Source of the DNA: Amphibalanus amphitrite
Lineage: Eukaryota > Arthropoda > Thecostraca > Balanomorpha > Balanidae
Length of the DNA: 64,000 nucleotides
Assembly: GCF_019059575.1 (NCBI RefSeq)
Contig: NW_024881592.1
Span: 62,001-126,000, forward strand
Direction: 5' to 3'
The number at the start of each line of letters is the position of its first letter. Positions within the stretch are counted from its first letter, which is position 1. The position numbers were made by a program, and so were the translations under genes. Under the pieces are notes generated by a model. The model did not search any database. It was not told where the DNA came from and saw nothing but the letters and a program-made list of their open reading frames with translations. This document shows, piece after piece, positions 1 to 9,848 of the stretch.

Positions 1-879
1 TAATGTCATATCGTAGTTCATCGCAGCTATTACCGTTCATCGTTCGTACTGAGCATGTCTGCATAAATTATGCATCCTGGAAATCAATATCACTTTTCCT
101 AAGTGGGTGGAGATGATAGGGAGGAAGCCAAGTAGCGAGAGCCTTATTTTCATCGCAGAGAAAGGAGCGGTCGACCGCCGCGGTCCGATAATCTATACCG
201 AGGGTTAGCGTGGCTCGCCGTAGCCGTTTATCCTGCCCTCCAAAAGTGGATTCCACAAACAAAACACCCGATCCTGGAGTATTGACAGGTCGTGATGGAG
301 TGCCCCTCCAAAGAGCAGATAACAGACTCGGTGCGGCCCGGCTGAGGGTGTTTGTACGCCAGCAGCGCGCGATCGAACCTCCTCATGTGGTGATTTGTTT
401 TTCTCCGGAGAGAATCTGTGGTTATAAGTATATTGCGTTGTTCGTTATTTCAGGAAGATAACTCAGATAAGTCTCAGAATACTTCTGATAATTGTCAATG
501 TGACTGTTGCTATATAACACTAGAAAGTGGTTGGTCAAACTGTGTGTCTCACTGATTACAGGAATTCAGGAAACCTGTTATCCTGTACAGTATACCTATA
601 TGGTCGCTGTCTTCCGCAGTTTCTTTACGTGTATATTTTTGTGGAATGTCTCGAAACTGCGATATACACTGAACACTCCTTGCTTTTTTGGTTGGCTTTC
701 ACTGGACCACGACTTGCACAACGCTCGTACGTCAACGTTGTTACCTCATGGTCTTGGTGTTCCTAATTTCCTGCCATTTTTCATCAATGATGTGGCTGTT
801 TTGTTTCATTGTGTCGTCGTCACTGGTTAGTTGCTTCTGTTGATGTTATATTTTGTTGACATCATCTATTTACCTTCAG
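1..879. other. Presumed intron upstream of the first visible MCTP exon
   Basis: No exon can be supported here. MCTP family order predicts that the last C2-domain exons lie further left. The tract ends in a pyrimidine-rich acceptor (TTTACCTTCAG, ending at 879). Short open frames around 68-460 and 507-830 resemble no MCTP segment and have no convincing splice context. Confidence 0.4.
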
Positions 880-1025
880 GCACGGGCAGCGATTCGCACG
901 TTCAATCCGCGCGAAGAGAAGTATACCAGGCCAGAACTCAAGTTCAAGAGGGCAGTCTTCATCAGAAATGTCAACCGGCTCAAAGAGATGGGCGCCGGCT
1001 TCGCCGAAGGGGCAAAGTTCATCAA
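880..1025 (+). CDS. Mctp: MCTP exon: linker between the last C2 domain and the first membrane segment
   Basis: This is an internal exon of a multiple C2 and transmembrane domain protein, an ER-anchored calcium sensor family. It encodes about 48 residues beginning ARAAIRTFNPREEKY and continuing through FKRAVFIRNVNRLKEM to AEGAKFI. This matches the basic, arginine-rich linker that follows the third C2 domain in MCTPs. The acceptor is TTTACCTTCAG at 869-879. The donor is AA|GTCAGT at 1026, splitting a lysine codon that is completed by the G opening the next exon. The frame continues correctly into that exon, which supports both sites. The start is phase 0 if the acceptor is right. The donor departs slightly from GTRAGT, so its exact base is the weakest point. 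Confidence 0.8.
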
Positions 1026-1400
1026 GTCAGTTCACTGATCACACAGCAAAAGTTCACTGACGCTGAACTCTGTGTGAATATGCATAACAACTAAGTCGTA
1101 CAGATGTCATGTCCACTCACATAGACCATGCGTTGATGCTCAAATGCTTCTCATTTTTACGTACTTACATTACTTTTGACTTGTGTTTGTTTATATTGTC
1201 TGTTGACGGAAACGTCACTTTCCCGCCTCAATGGATGATGAGATACTGGCGCCACCCTGGACCTAACTATGGCTCCAGTGCTACTTCCTCAAAAGCCACT
1301 AGCCAACTGACCAAACTCCTCTGGGCATCTGCTGTGTCTGAATATCAAACGAATGCACCATGCTTACCCACTCACACCAGCCCCATTCGCTTGTACACAG

Positions 1401-1530
1401 GAGTATTTTCGACTGGGAATCGAAGCCGCGTACGATAGCGGCCTTCTTCGCCTTCATGCTGGGCGCATACTCGTTCGAGCTGTATATGGCTCCGGTGGCA
1501 CTCCTGGTCGTCTTCTTCAAGGGCTGGGTG
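1401..1530 (+). CDS. Mctp: MCTP exon: first transmembrane segment
   Basis: This exon encodes SIFDWESKPRTIAAFFAFML and then GAYSFELYMAPVALLVVFFK followed by GWV. The WES...R...F...FELYM-P pattern is the family signature of the first C-terminal membrane segment (the region Pfam calls PRT_C). A hydrophobic stretch of about 27 residues would sit in the ER membrane. The acceptor is TTGTACACAG at 1391-1400 and the donor is GTG|GTGAGT at 1531. The first base completes the lysine codon split from the previous exon, and the exon ends in phase 0. Recognition is strong because residues and splice sites agree. Confidence 0.92.
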
Positions 1531-1840
1531 GTGAGTGGTCTAGGGCTCAGGAGCATGGCAGTGGGTCGTTGGTCACTTCTGCTGTTGTCTGCTCGGCTTT
1601 TACTGTGTGGTGGTTGTCAGATGTATTTATCCGAGCCGTACTAGCTTATGAAGCAATAAGCAATGCGAAAGTAATTCGGTCACCGAGTTTCAGTAACCTT
1701 TCAACCGACATTCAAAAGCTGCGCCCTATTCTGAGAACAGCTATTTAGCAGCACTACCGATCCCAGCCTATCATTGAGGGCGCCCTTGTACCCGTGCTGG
1801 CTCGCTGCCGACTGTAACCACATGCTGACGTGCTCCTCAG

Positions 1841-1927
1841 GTGAATCTGGTCACCGCCGGGTTCCGCAGCGCCGACGACGACGACTACGTGGCCGACGAC
1901 GACGATGAAGATGACGACAAGGATAAG
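1841..1927 (+). CDS. Mctp: MCTP exon: acidic cytosolic loop
   Basis: This 87-bp, 29-codon exon reads VNLVTAGFRSADDDDYVADD and then DDEDDDKDK. MCTPs carry a run of Asp/Glu after the first membrane segment, followed by a Lys-rich stretch, and this exon reproduces it. It starts after TGCTCCTCAG at 1840 and ends at AAG|GTGTGT at 1928, phase 0 at both ends, so it can be joined or skipped without changing frame. Alone it is low complexity. Its position, phase and flanking exons make the call. Confidence 0.85.
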
Positions 1928-2317
1928 GTGTGTGGCACCGCCTCGACAGGCCATCCTCCCTCGCGTTGTATGTAGTTGTCTCAATGTATCGGCTGAGCCT
2001 TGTATTCCTTTTGCGCGCCACTGAGTGACTAACGCACTTCACCTGTCAGCTGAATGTGCACTAATCTCCGCCCACCCCTCTATCCTGCCACAGAGCACCG
2101 GATTTCACCACTAATCGATGTCTGTTTTCTGTGCTATTTGACTAAATGTCTGAGCGTTTTTGGTAGACGGTACGGCATGTCTGTGTGACCCTCACCTCAC
2201 CTCTCGTATCACGGTTGTTGGTGAGCAAGGTTGCAAGGTGAGCTTGTATCATGGTTGCAAGGTGAGCTCTCACTGCGGCTATCCAGGCAGTCCTTTCATG
2301 TGCCGCTGTGTCCACAG

Positions 2318-2344
2318 GCCAAAGACAAGAAGAGTTCGGGAGAT
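2318..2344 (+). CDS. Mctp: MCTP 27-bp microexon
   Basis: A 27-bp segment between TGTCCACAG (ending at 2317) and GTGAGTAG (starting at 2345) encodes AKDKKSSGD. Both ends are phase 0, and the result fits the charged loop between the acidic exon and the amphipathic helix exon. Because it is exactly nine codons, skipping would give a shorter in-frame loop, so it is a candidate cassette exon. Support comes from two good splice sites and Lys/Asp content. RNA evidence is absent. Confidence 0.65.
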
Positions 2345-3324
2345 GTGAGTAGCGTTTGGTCTGACAGTTTCCCAGCGGACTGGCTGCCGCTCGGCGCCGG
2401 GACTGGCCGGTTTGGTGGACGGTGGTGGGGCGTTTTCTGCAGCCCGCGCCCCGCGCAGCGGCTGTTCAGTAGCTGGCTGCCCACAGTTTCCATTTGATGC
2501 ATGCTGATTGTTTTGCCTTGGGTTGCCGCTTATTATTGTAACGATTGGAACTTCAGTCCTGGCTTTTGAAGATGCAAAGAACGGGCCAGTGCTGTGGTTG
2601 ACCCGTTAGCAAACACACTGTCCGTGATTTTCATTTTGTTTTACTCCGCATATGCCAGTAAAAGCATTGAAAGGGGCCTACATGCATTTACTGAACGATA
2701 AATAGGCTAGCAGTATTCCCTTATATCGGGTGCGGTAAGACCTACTAGAAGTAAACAAATTAGATAGATAGTATATGGTAATAGCATATATTTCATGTTA
2801 TATATTTCATGTCTACATGCCAGAATATAACTAGAATCTAGTCAACATAATCCTGGGAATACAAGTAGGGTATAGTGACTTCCCTATCAATTTTCATGAT
2901 ATAATTTACTGTTATTTATGTTACCAATGACTTTGTTTTACGAGTATGAAGCATTTTGAAGGCTGTGCATGCATTCAAGAAATCTATACGAGTTTTATCC
3001 TTCAACGTTTTCGATGCATGTTTTTCTGGGTCTTAGTACAGGGAAAATATGATCTTTCAGTTGCGTAGGGAAGTACAGCCACAGAAGGTCAAAAGTGCGG
3101 ATCTATTTTATCTTGATGACCCATAGACATTCCCAGTCATCTTTACTTCCCGCGCTGACGAATTACTACCATGATGTCGCGCTGGCGATTTGTTGAGCCC
3201 CGTCCAAGCAACGTTCATTACAACTGCTCGTTTCATTTCCAAAGATATCTGCTGACATGATACTCGGTCCCCATGTTTAACAACCTTCCCTGGCTGACTG
3301 CCACGACCCCTGATGTCGCTGCAG
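2345..3324 (+). other. MCTP intron
   Basis: AT-rich intron between the microexon and the amphipathic-helix exon. I see no nested gene, repeat family or RNA. Shadow open frames at 2231-2502 read through the microexon. Confidence 0.6.
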
Positions 3325-3431
3325 GACGAGAAGAAGTCGTTGAAGGAGAAGCTGATGGCGGTTCAGGAGGTGACGGCCATGGTACAGAACATCCTCGGCT
3401 ACATCGCCTCGCTCGGCGAGTGTGTCCAAAA
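3325..3431 (+). CDS. Mctp: MCTP exon: amphipathic helix before the membrane hairpin
   Basis: This exon encodes DEKKSLKEKLMAVQEVTAMV and then QNILGYIASLGECVQ plus a split Asn codon. In the family the corresponding text is K..L.EK...VQ-[IV]...VQN.L..IAS.GE..[KQ]N, a conserved amphipathic segment next to the second membrane hairpin. The acceptor is GTCGCTGCAG at 3324 and the donor is AA|GTGGGT at 3432. The exon is 107 bp, so it ends with two bases of a codon. The C that opens the next exon completes AAC (Asn). Confidence 0.92.
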
Positions 3432-3983
3432 GTGGGTGCCGCTCAGAACCGACCGCACTGCCCCCTGTGGTTGGGCGGCCCAGTGTGGTGCTCATCGGTG
3501 GCTGTGGCTGGCCTGATGCATGGAATAACACTAAAATGAGATAGTATTCAAATGTGACGGAAGCTTTTGTGGATAGGCAGGCTGATGAATTATGTTAGAA
3601 CAATAAGAGTTTGACGGATCGGGCTGGAATATCCATTTGTATGATCGATGTTTGCTCCTGTAATGTCTGGTAGCCATTGATGGATTACCATACATATATT
3701 ATCGTTCTCCTTCATCCCTCCTTCCTCTCCTTTTTCGCCTCATATCGCCCCGACCACCCACATCCCGCCGCCTCTAATATCCCAGCATCCTGTCATTACA
3801 ATTAACCTCCGTGTCGTTCACTGCCCTCACCCACCTCACCTCCCCTGCCTCACGTCTTCGTCGCGACCGCTATATGCTTCAGCACCTTGCACCACCTCAT
3901 GCGTCACGGCTCCGCGACGACCGCTGATTGCTTCAGCATCTCCCCTCGCCTCACGGCTGCGTCACGCCCGCGGTGTGTTTCAG

Positions 3984-4191
3984 CACGTTCAACTTCACGG
4001 TGCCGTTCCTCTCGTGGCTGGCCGTGCTGGTGCTCTCCGTGGTGGCCGTCGTGCTCTACAACGTACCCATCCGCTACCTGGTCATGCTGTTCGGCGTGCA
4101 CAAGTTCTCCAAGAAGCTGCTGCGTCCCAACGCCATCCCCAACAACGAACTGCTCGACTTCCTCTCGCGTGTGCCCGATAACGATCAGCTG
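3984..4191 (+). CDS. Mctp: MCTP exon: second membrane segment and C-terminal core
   Basis: This is the most conserved exon in the window. It encodes TFNFTVPFLSWLAVLVLSVV, then AVVLYNVPIRYLVMLFGVHK, then FSKKLLRPNAIPNNELLDFL and SRVPDNDQL. NTFN[FW]TVPFLS, the IP[IV]RY turn and NNELLDFLSRVP are family hallmarks. The hydrophobic run after PFLS is the second membrane segment, and the tail returns to the cytosol. The acceptor is GTGTGTTTCAG at 3983 and the donor is CTG|GTGAGG at 4192. The length is 208 bp, one base to finish the split Asn codon plus 69 codons. Homology alone would identify it. Confidence 0.96.
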
Positions 4192-5171
4192 GTGAGGAGA
4201 CGGGTTCGGAGGGAGCCGGCAGGGGTGTAGGCAAGGAGCGCAGACAAGGGTGTCGGCTGGGAGGCAGTGGTGTCGGTAGGAGTTTCGGCAGAAAGTGTAG
4301 GCAGGGATGGGCCCAGATGAGGGCCGTTAGCGATGGTCAGCCTGGGGAGACGGAAGAAAAATCTGTTTAGGTGTTGACTACTGATGCGACCACTAAGTTT
4401 GTTAAACATCAGTTGATAATGTCGTTGCAATACGCCATCAGCTAATATTGCCATCCCTTCAATGCACCTCAAAACGCCACAGCGTGAATCGTAACTTGCG
4501 AGTATAGTCGGTAGGTGGCGCTAGATTGTTGGACCCGTCTACTATGACCTCCGTTTCCATTTCGTTTCCGTTTCGCGCTGATTCCTGAGCTACCCGAGCG
4601 AGCGCATCAGCCACGCTCGGCTGCCGCCCCAACACCGAACAATAGCCGCAGGGTGCCACTCCGAGCCGTGCTAGTGATCGATATCACTGTCTGAGTGACA
4701 GAAATGGCTCCTCGGAGACACACAGCCCGGCAAACGCCGAGCGGAGTGAGAGTAGGACAATGCTATTGTTTCACTTCTACTTCCATCGGCGAAGTGAAAT
4801 GCATGACATTGTTAATGCCTGTATACGATTTGTTGTTTTTTACTGGTTAAATCGACCAACTTCTAGCAACCATCAAGTTTTGTAAAGCCTTTAACTCCTG
4901 GACAATAAATTTCCCTTGCCTTTAAAGACAAGTAAGATAATAAAAACATGCAAAGAAGAGGTGCAATTTTAGTTGTGGTTAGAATTGCACCCGTCTTTAA
5001 CTGTAACTGACCTGTAACTGACCTGTGTGCGAGCTATGTCTCATCTACGTCAGACCTGTGACTGACGTGCTACTAACCTGTGACCGACTTGTGACTGACC
5101 TGTGTCCGGCTGTGACTGAGACCTGTAACTGACATGTGACTGACGCTCCCCACCCTCCCGCCCACCCCCAG
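4192..5171 (+). other. MCTP last intron
   Basis: This intron starts GTGAGG and holds a purine-rich GTAGG-repeated stretch at about 4225-4320. AATAAA occurs at about 4904-4909, which could allow intronic polyadenylation, though nothing else supports that. The 3' part grades into TGTGACTGACC-type repeats. Confidence 0.5.
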
Positions 5172-5314
5172 CGCCAGTTCCGCGAGCTGCGGCCGGCGCA
5201 GGTGACCGACTTGTGACTGACCTGTGTCCGGCTGTGTCTGAGACCTGTGGCTGACCTGTGACTGACGCTCTCGCCCGCCCCCAGCGCCAGTTCCGCGAGC
5301 TGCGGCCGGCGCAG
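5080..5314 (+). repeat. Two-copy tandem duplication spanning intron end and exon start
   Basis: GTGACCGACTTGTGACTGACC starts at 5080 and recurs at 5202, each followed by similar CTGTGTCCGGCTGTG text, a C-rich acceptor and the exon head. The copies are about 122 and 113 bp. The intron part is itself built from TGTGACTGACC-like phrases from about 5005 onward, which probably seeded the duplication. Confidence 0.85.
5172..5216 (+). other. Duplicated head of the MCTP terminal exon (alternative 3' exon)
   Basis: CCACCCCCAG (ending at 5171) is followed by the same 39 bases that open the real last exon. Used as the terminal exon it would encode RQFRELRPAQVTD plus Leu and then TGA at 5214-5216, a C-terminus 16 residues shorter. 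Alternatively CAG|GTGACC at 5201/5202 could act as a donor, making a 30-bp in-frame cassette spliced across 83 bp to 5285 and repeating RQFRELRPAQ. Both uses are inference; the duplication itself is visible. Confidence 0.6.
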
Positions 5315-5377
5315 GTGACCGACGCCGAGCGGCGCCGCGAACAGCGCATGAAACAGTCGCAGAAAAAGACGTCCTAG
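5285..5377 (+). CDS. Mctp: MCTP terminal exon and stop
   Basis: The exon follows CCGCCCCCAG at 5284 and encodes RQFRELRPAQVTDAERRREQ and RMKQSQKKTS, ending in TAG at 5375-5377. The phase-0 junction gives ...SRVPDNDQL-RQFRELRP, which fits the family, where a Tyr/Phe-Arg-Glu-Leu-type motif follows the SRVP-D block. The tail is basic and species-variable. Together the seven exons give 265 residues plus the stop. A near-perfect copy of the acceptor and first 13 codons lies 113 bp upstream, so which acceptor is used needs transcript data. I prefer this one because it continues the open frame into a basic tail. Confidence 0.82.
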   Translation, partial: RQFRELRPAQVTDAERRREQRMKQSQKKTS

Positions 5378-7791
5378 GACGCCGCCGACGTCACCGCATC
5401 TCGCCGTTCGTCATTGTCATCATCATGCTGTCGCCAATTGTTGTGGCTTCCAGTCCGGGGCTCGCGGATCCTGGCACCTTTGTTAGGCTGAAGTTTTATC
5501 CACTCATTGCTCTCTTGCCAGTGGTCTGTAGGTATTGCGTTTGTGTGGAGCGAGTAGTGCGTCTCTGATCAAAGGATGAGTGGACGTAATTGCTCGCAGA
5601 GTGCATTTTAAGTGTTTCATTCGAGTGCATTTTTGTTAAGTCCATGTACTTGCATATGCCATATCCGTTCATTTTATCTATTAGCCAGTTTTGGTTAGTC
5701 TTCTGGGTCTGAGAGCGGCAGTAAGAATTCGGCGAGGAGTCGCTATGTCGCCATAGTGTGGTCTGTAGTTGTGTGCTGGTTTGTCAATTCAGACCAGGTT
5801 ACTTGTTATTGGTCAGGACCTGTCTAGGTATGCCGTTGATAAAATGCAACAACTGTGTTTTTATCAGGGATTCGTGGGATCGAAGTGTATTATTTTTGTG
5901 GGTCTAAGCTGCGGTGGATTTTTCATGTAGGCCAGTTTCAGTTTTTCTCTCGTAAGTAAGATAGATCTAGTCAATTTGCTTTGCATTTTATTTTTACTGA
6001 GTGGTTACCTGTTCCCGAATCGTTCCATTGAGTTTATGGGGTGAATGCCGAAACTCCGTAATTTTCTTCTTCTGGTACAAAATAGGCATCATCAGCCCAT
6101 CGTTTCACTAAATCAGAGGATGATCCGTGTCAAGGCTTAAGACAGTCCATTCGGTAGTTGTTCAGTCATTCTGCTTAGCTTGATGTGTACGCCATTGTCT
6201 TTGGCTGTGCTTCTCTTACCAAAGTTCTAGTCAGCCGCGGCCCTCCACGCCACTGTGTGGCGCAGACCCACTGGTGGCCATCAGTCGATAATCCAACGCC
6301 GGGCGGCGCAGTGACCAGTTCGCCGCTGCGGTGCCTGTTGCCATGGATACGACGCTACTCGGTCGCCATGGTTACAACGACTGGGGTGTTTGTCTCGTCT
6401 GTCCTCTGTCCGGTCCTCCCTTCCTCTGTCCCTCAGAAGGACGGTTAGGAGCTTGGTCACAGTGACAGTGCAGAATCCCTCTATGAGCGCACAGTGTGTA
6501 CAATTATTGGGATAAGGGAATTGGAGTCTGGGCATTAGCGGATTTACCAAATGGAGCAGTACCTTTCCAGAACTACCGGGGGTTAAATTGAATGTTGGTC
6601 CTCTATCAAATTGCTAGCTTTACCTGAGGCTTGTGACAGTGGCAGGGCTGCCAATATAACTATGCGCTGGTAAAAAGTTAAACCATGCATTTGTAGAAAC
6701 ATGCTGATTGCGGTGGGTCTGCTATCCTCATGTTCAGTTGCATCATGCTTGTTGCTTCATTAGCCAACCAACGATATCGAATGCTTCCTGATATGCATTA
6801 TGCAACTTATGAGTCTGGATCATATTTCTGGAACAGGAACAAGCCGTCTCGCATTTTCGCCCACCCCGCCTTAGCAGTCGGAGCCCTGTGCAGTTAAGTC
6901 GCCGTTATTCTTCATTTGCGCATTCTGTCCGCCATTATCCGTCCTTACGATACGGCGAGTGTTCTTGGTTCTGCTGAGTGAGTGTGCGGGCTGCTGCCGC
7001 CGCGACTTTTTCCTGTCTGGTGAGAGCTTACGGGCCATGATAAACCGAGCTGACAGACATTGCTCCAGCTGACAGGCGTGGTTCGATCGAGACGACAGAC
7101 CCGGAACGGTACTGATGGACCCTGACTGAACCTATAGATCGTACCTCTATAGAAATATCATTCCAAAGAAGTGTGCTATTGTGATGTCTTTGCGCCCTTG
7201 GTTCCGGGATGGCACTGCCTGGTGTGTGATTTGCGTGCCTTTGATTGTTATCGCTGTAGGGCGCGGTGCTTCTGTCAATATTATTTGTGGACGACCTCTG
7301 TTGTCTGATTGTTCGATTGAAGGGACTGGTCCTACGGGAATTTAGTCCAAAGCCAAGTGCTTGTTAGTCTCTGAGCCCTAAACGATGGCAGCAGAATGAG
7401 AATAACAACGAATGTCGAATTTTCCTAACAACCTCAAGGTGTTTGTAAATGTTTGGAATACCAATCCTCCTCCAGCCCACTGGGACAGGGCTGGAATTGC
7501 CTCATTTATAGCCCGCAGAATACATGCAGTCGCGTATATGAATCACCGGTCGGTCGGTATGGTTTCGGCTACCGTCCCGTGTAGGTGCGCGGGTGGCGCG
7601 TGCTGCTTCTGTCGACCCCCGGCGAGGGTCGGGGTCTGACCTGTGCGCCAGATGGACTGAAGCTGTGATCGGTGGGTGGTGGGATCCGAGGCCGGTGGGG
7701 TGAGGTGTGATGGTTTAGCCGTCGGTCGGGACAGGGACAGAACGACAGCCGCGTCGTGTGGTGATGTGCCGTTTGGTGTCTGTGCTGCCAT
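5378..7791. other. MCTP 3' UTR and intergenic DNA, no supported gene
   Basis: This looks single-copy and ends sharply where the repeat array begins. I found no clear AATAAA downstream of the stop and no open frame with recognisable homology. GC-rich patches at 6230-6420, 6860-7030 and 7550-7780 could be promoter-like, but there is no firm evidence. Confidence 0.5.
6337..6375. promoter_or_regulatory. Pair of X-box-like (RFX) imperfect palindromes
   Basis: GTTGCCATGGATAC (6337-6350) and GTCGCCATGGTTAC (6362-6375) both approximate the RFX X-box consensus GTTNCC-AT-GGNAAC, 25 bp apart. The sites are short and degenerate, so this is suggestive only. No gene start is attached to them. Confidence 0.25.
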
Positions 7792-7885
7792 AACCGCAGG
7801 TTGTTTGAAAAGACAAACACTATTCGTTAGAATTGTGTTTTTCTATTGAAAAACAACCGGAGCGGTCGTTGTCCGGGCTATGTTT
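7792..7885 (+). repeat. Exemplar 5' terminus with three successive hairpins
   Basis: After the 15-bp inverted-repeat motif come TGTTTG/CAAACA (7802-7807, 7814-7819), GTTTTTC/GAAAAAC (7837-7843, 7848-7854) and a CCGGAG/CTCCGG hairpin (weakened here, perfect in the next unit at 9914-9919 and 9928-9933). The same block opens nearly every unit, which marks it as a functional or recently spread terminus. Confidence 0.7.
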
Positions 7886-9798
7886 TGCAAGTCTGGCCGC
7901 GAATTGGGGCAACTTGAGCGGGGCCTAGACGAATCGCTCAATCTTCGTAAAAAGTTCAGGGTATGGGCTCCCGGAGGCGATCTACCTGATGGCACCGGTC
8001 GCTACTCGCTAAGAAGTCTTTTGCGCGTGGCACGTGCGATTCCATTTTCCCCATGTTAAGTGAACGGGGTTTTGGACACTTTTTGCGCGATCGCTAATAG
8101 CGGGGAAACGAGCCAAGAAGGAGGTGGTTTTCTTCCCAGCATTTTATGGCAAACACGTTTGGGTACACGCCCGTGTGCGCTGTATACCCGCCAGAATCTC
8201 GTGGCACGTGGCACGTGCGATTCCATTTTCCCCATGTTAAGTGAACGGGGTTTTGGACACTTTTTGCGCGATCGCCAATGGCGGGAAAACGAGCCAAGGA
8301 AGAGGTGGTTTTCTTCCCAGCATTTTATGGCAAACACGTTTGGGTACACGCCAGTGTGCGCTGTATACCCCTCAGAATCTCGGAACGTGTCTTTGCACGA
8401 GATCAAAGTTGGAATTTTGCTATGTCCCATGTTAAGTCAATGGACGGCGATGCCGAGACTTTGCAGAGACATTTTCATTCGTTCATTGTACAAAATTTTA
8501 GAGATAGAATTTGCCCAAACTCTTATAGCTTGTACAGGAAAGAGCGTAGTACATGCTGGTATGCTTCGTTAAGCTGGCAGAAATCGTTTTTTCTAATAAA
8601 GTTCGTTGGAAAATGAAAATTTTTAGCATGGAAAGTCAATGGGAGCGTCTTTATTCCTCTATAACTTTTATCTTTAGTAAGACATATAGGTGAAAAGTTA
8701 ATATAATATACAACTTCTGATGCTCTTTCCACTGGTGCATAGAACGTCACTGCACGATGTGCCGTTTTTAAGAAAAGCTGTAAAAAATCAGGGCTCGACT
8801 GTGACTTGAACCCAACCACATTAGAGTATACGAACAGGTGAAGGGGACACCTCCCATGTGCGGACGCGACGCTGATTATTGCTAATTATTGGCAGTCGGC
8901 CGCCCTGGGGGCGCCTTTGCAAAGCTTATATCTCCACAACCGCTTGACCGATTCACTTGCGGTCTTTTGCGTGGGATAGCTTCTTCCTTTCTCACACGTA
9001 GTGTGCTACCCTCGATACGTATGGGTGACCCCTAATGCACGTGCCACGTGCAAAACGAAGAGGTGTCAGTTCGGTAACAAGTCTAATAACTCTGTAGTTA
9101 GTTTGCCGATTGCACTGATACTTGGCATGGATGTAGGCACCCGCCGTGCAATGCATTTCCATGTGTCACGGTTGGGGTGCCGCTGCACGTGCGCACGGGC
9201 AGGGTGACGCTTCCAGATCTCGAGAACGGCTGGGCCGATTGTGATCAAACTTGGCACACCGTTAGGGATCGGCGAGTAGGGTGCCGTGCACAAGTCAGAT
9301 GGGGCCCAGTTTGCACGTGCGCACGTGCAGGCTGACGCTTCCATATCTCAAGAACGGCTGGACCGACTGTGCTCAAATTTGGCATACCACTATGTAGAGA
9401 CTGGTTAGTAGGGTGCCGTGCACAAGTCAGTAAGTATGTATTTTCATGTGCCACGGTTGGGGTACAACTGCACGTGCGCACGTGTAGGGGTCGTTTCCAG
9501 ATCTTGGAAACAGCTGGGCCGAATGCGATTAAATTTGGTACACCGCTAGAGACCGGCGAATAGAGTGCCGTGCACAAGTCAGTTGGGACCCAGCTTGCAC
9601 GTGCGCACGTGCAGGGTGCCGCTTCAAGATCTCGAAAACGGCCGGGCCGATTGCACCCAAATTTTGCACACCGCTCTAGACGGGCGAATAGTGTGCCGTG
9701 CACGTCAGTTTTTAGCACGCCCACTCCGGTCTGCACGTGCAAGGCTCATCCTCTCGTTTGGCGGGTGGCGTTTTTGCGGCGTTACAGAGGTGCTTGCT

Positions 9799-9847
9799 CA
9801 AACAACCTGCGGTCCCGCGATGCGGAGCCCAGCATCGCAGATGCTGG
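9799..9847 (+). repeat. Exemplar 3' terminus: inverted repeat plus terminal stem-loop
   Basis: CAAACAACCTGCGGT (9799-9813) is the reverse complement of the 15 bases at the 5' end. The unit closes with CCAGCATCGCAGATGCTGG (9829-9847), an 8-bp stem with a GCA loop. An overlapping alternative stem pairs GCGATGC with GCATCGC just upstream. The next unit starts after a single T at 9848. Confidence 0.8.
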
Positions 9848-9848
9848 T

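Larger units (their letters stand above)
7792..9847 (+). mobile_element. Helentron-like unit 1 (complete ends)
   Basis: The first unit has both termini. Its left edge is the array boundary. A 181-bp tandem duplication covers the CCATGTTAAGTGAACGGGG block (copies begin near 8041 and 8222). The GC-rich segment is at about 8880-8920, and five minisatellite monomers precede the 3' terminus. Confidence 0.7.

Noticed and set aside
68-461. Open frames on both strands near the left edge
   Set aside because: They match no MCTP exon, have no clear splice sites and resemble no family I can name.
4904-4909. AATAAA as the MCTP polyadenylation signal
   Set aside because: It lies upstream of the terminal exon within the last intron; at best it would be an intronic alternative signal.
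5050-5349. 99-codon antisense frame across the MCTP terminal exon
   Set aside because: It is the shadow of the exon and its tandem duplication. Its Ser/Gln/Val repetition mirrors the TGTGACTGACC repeats.
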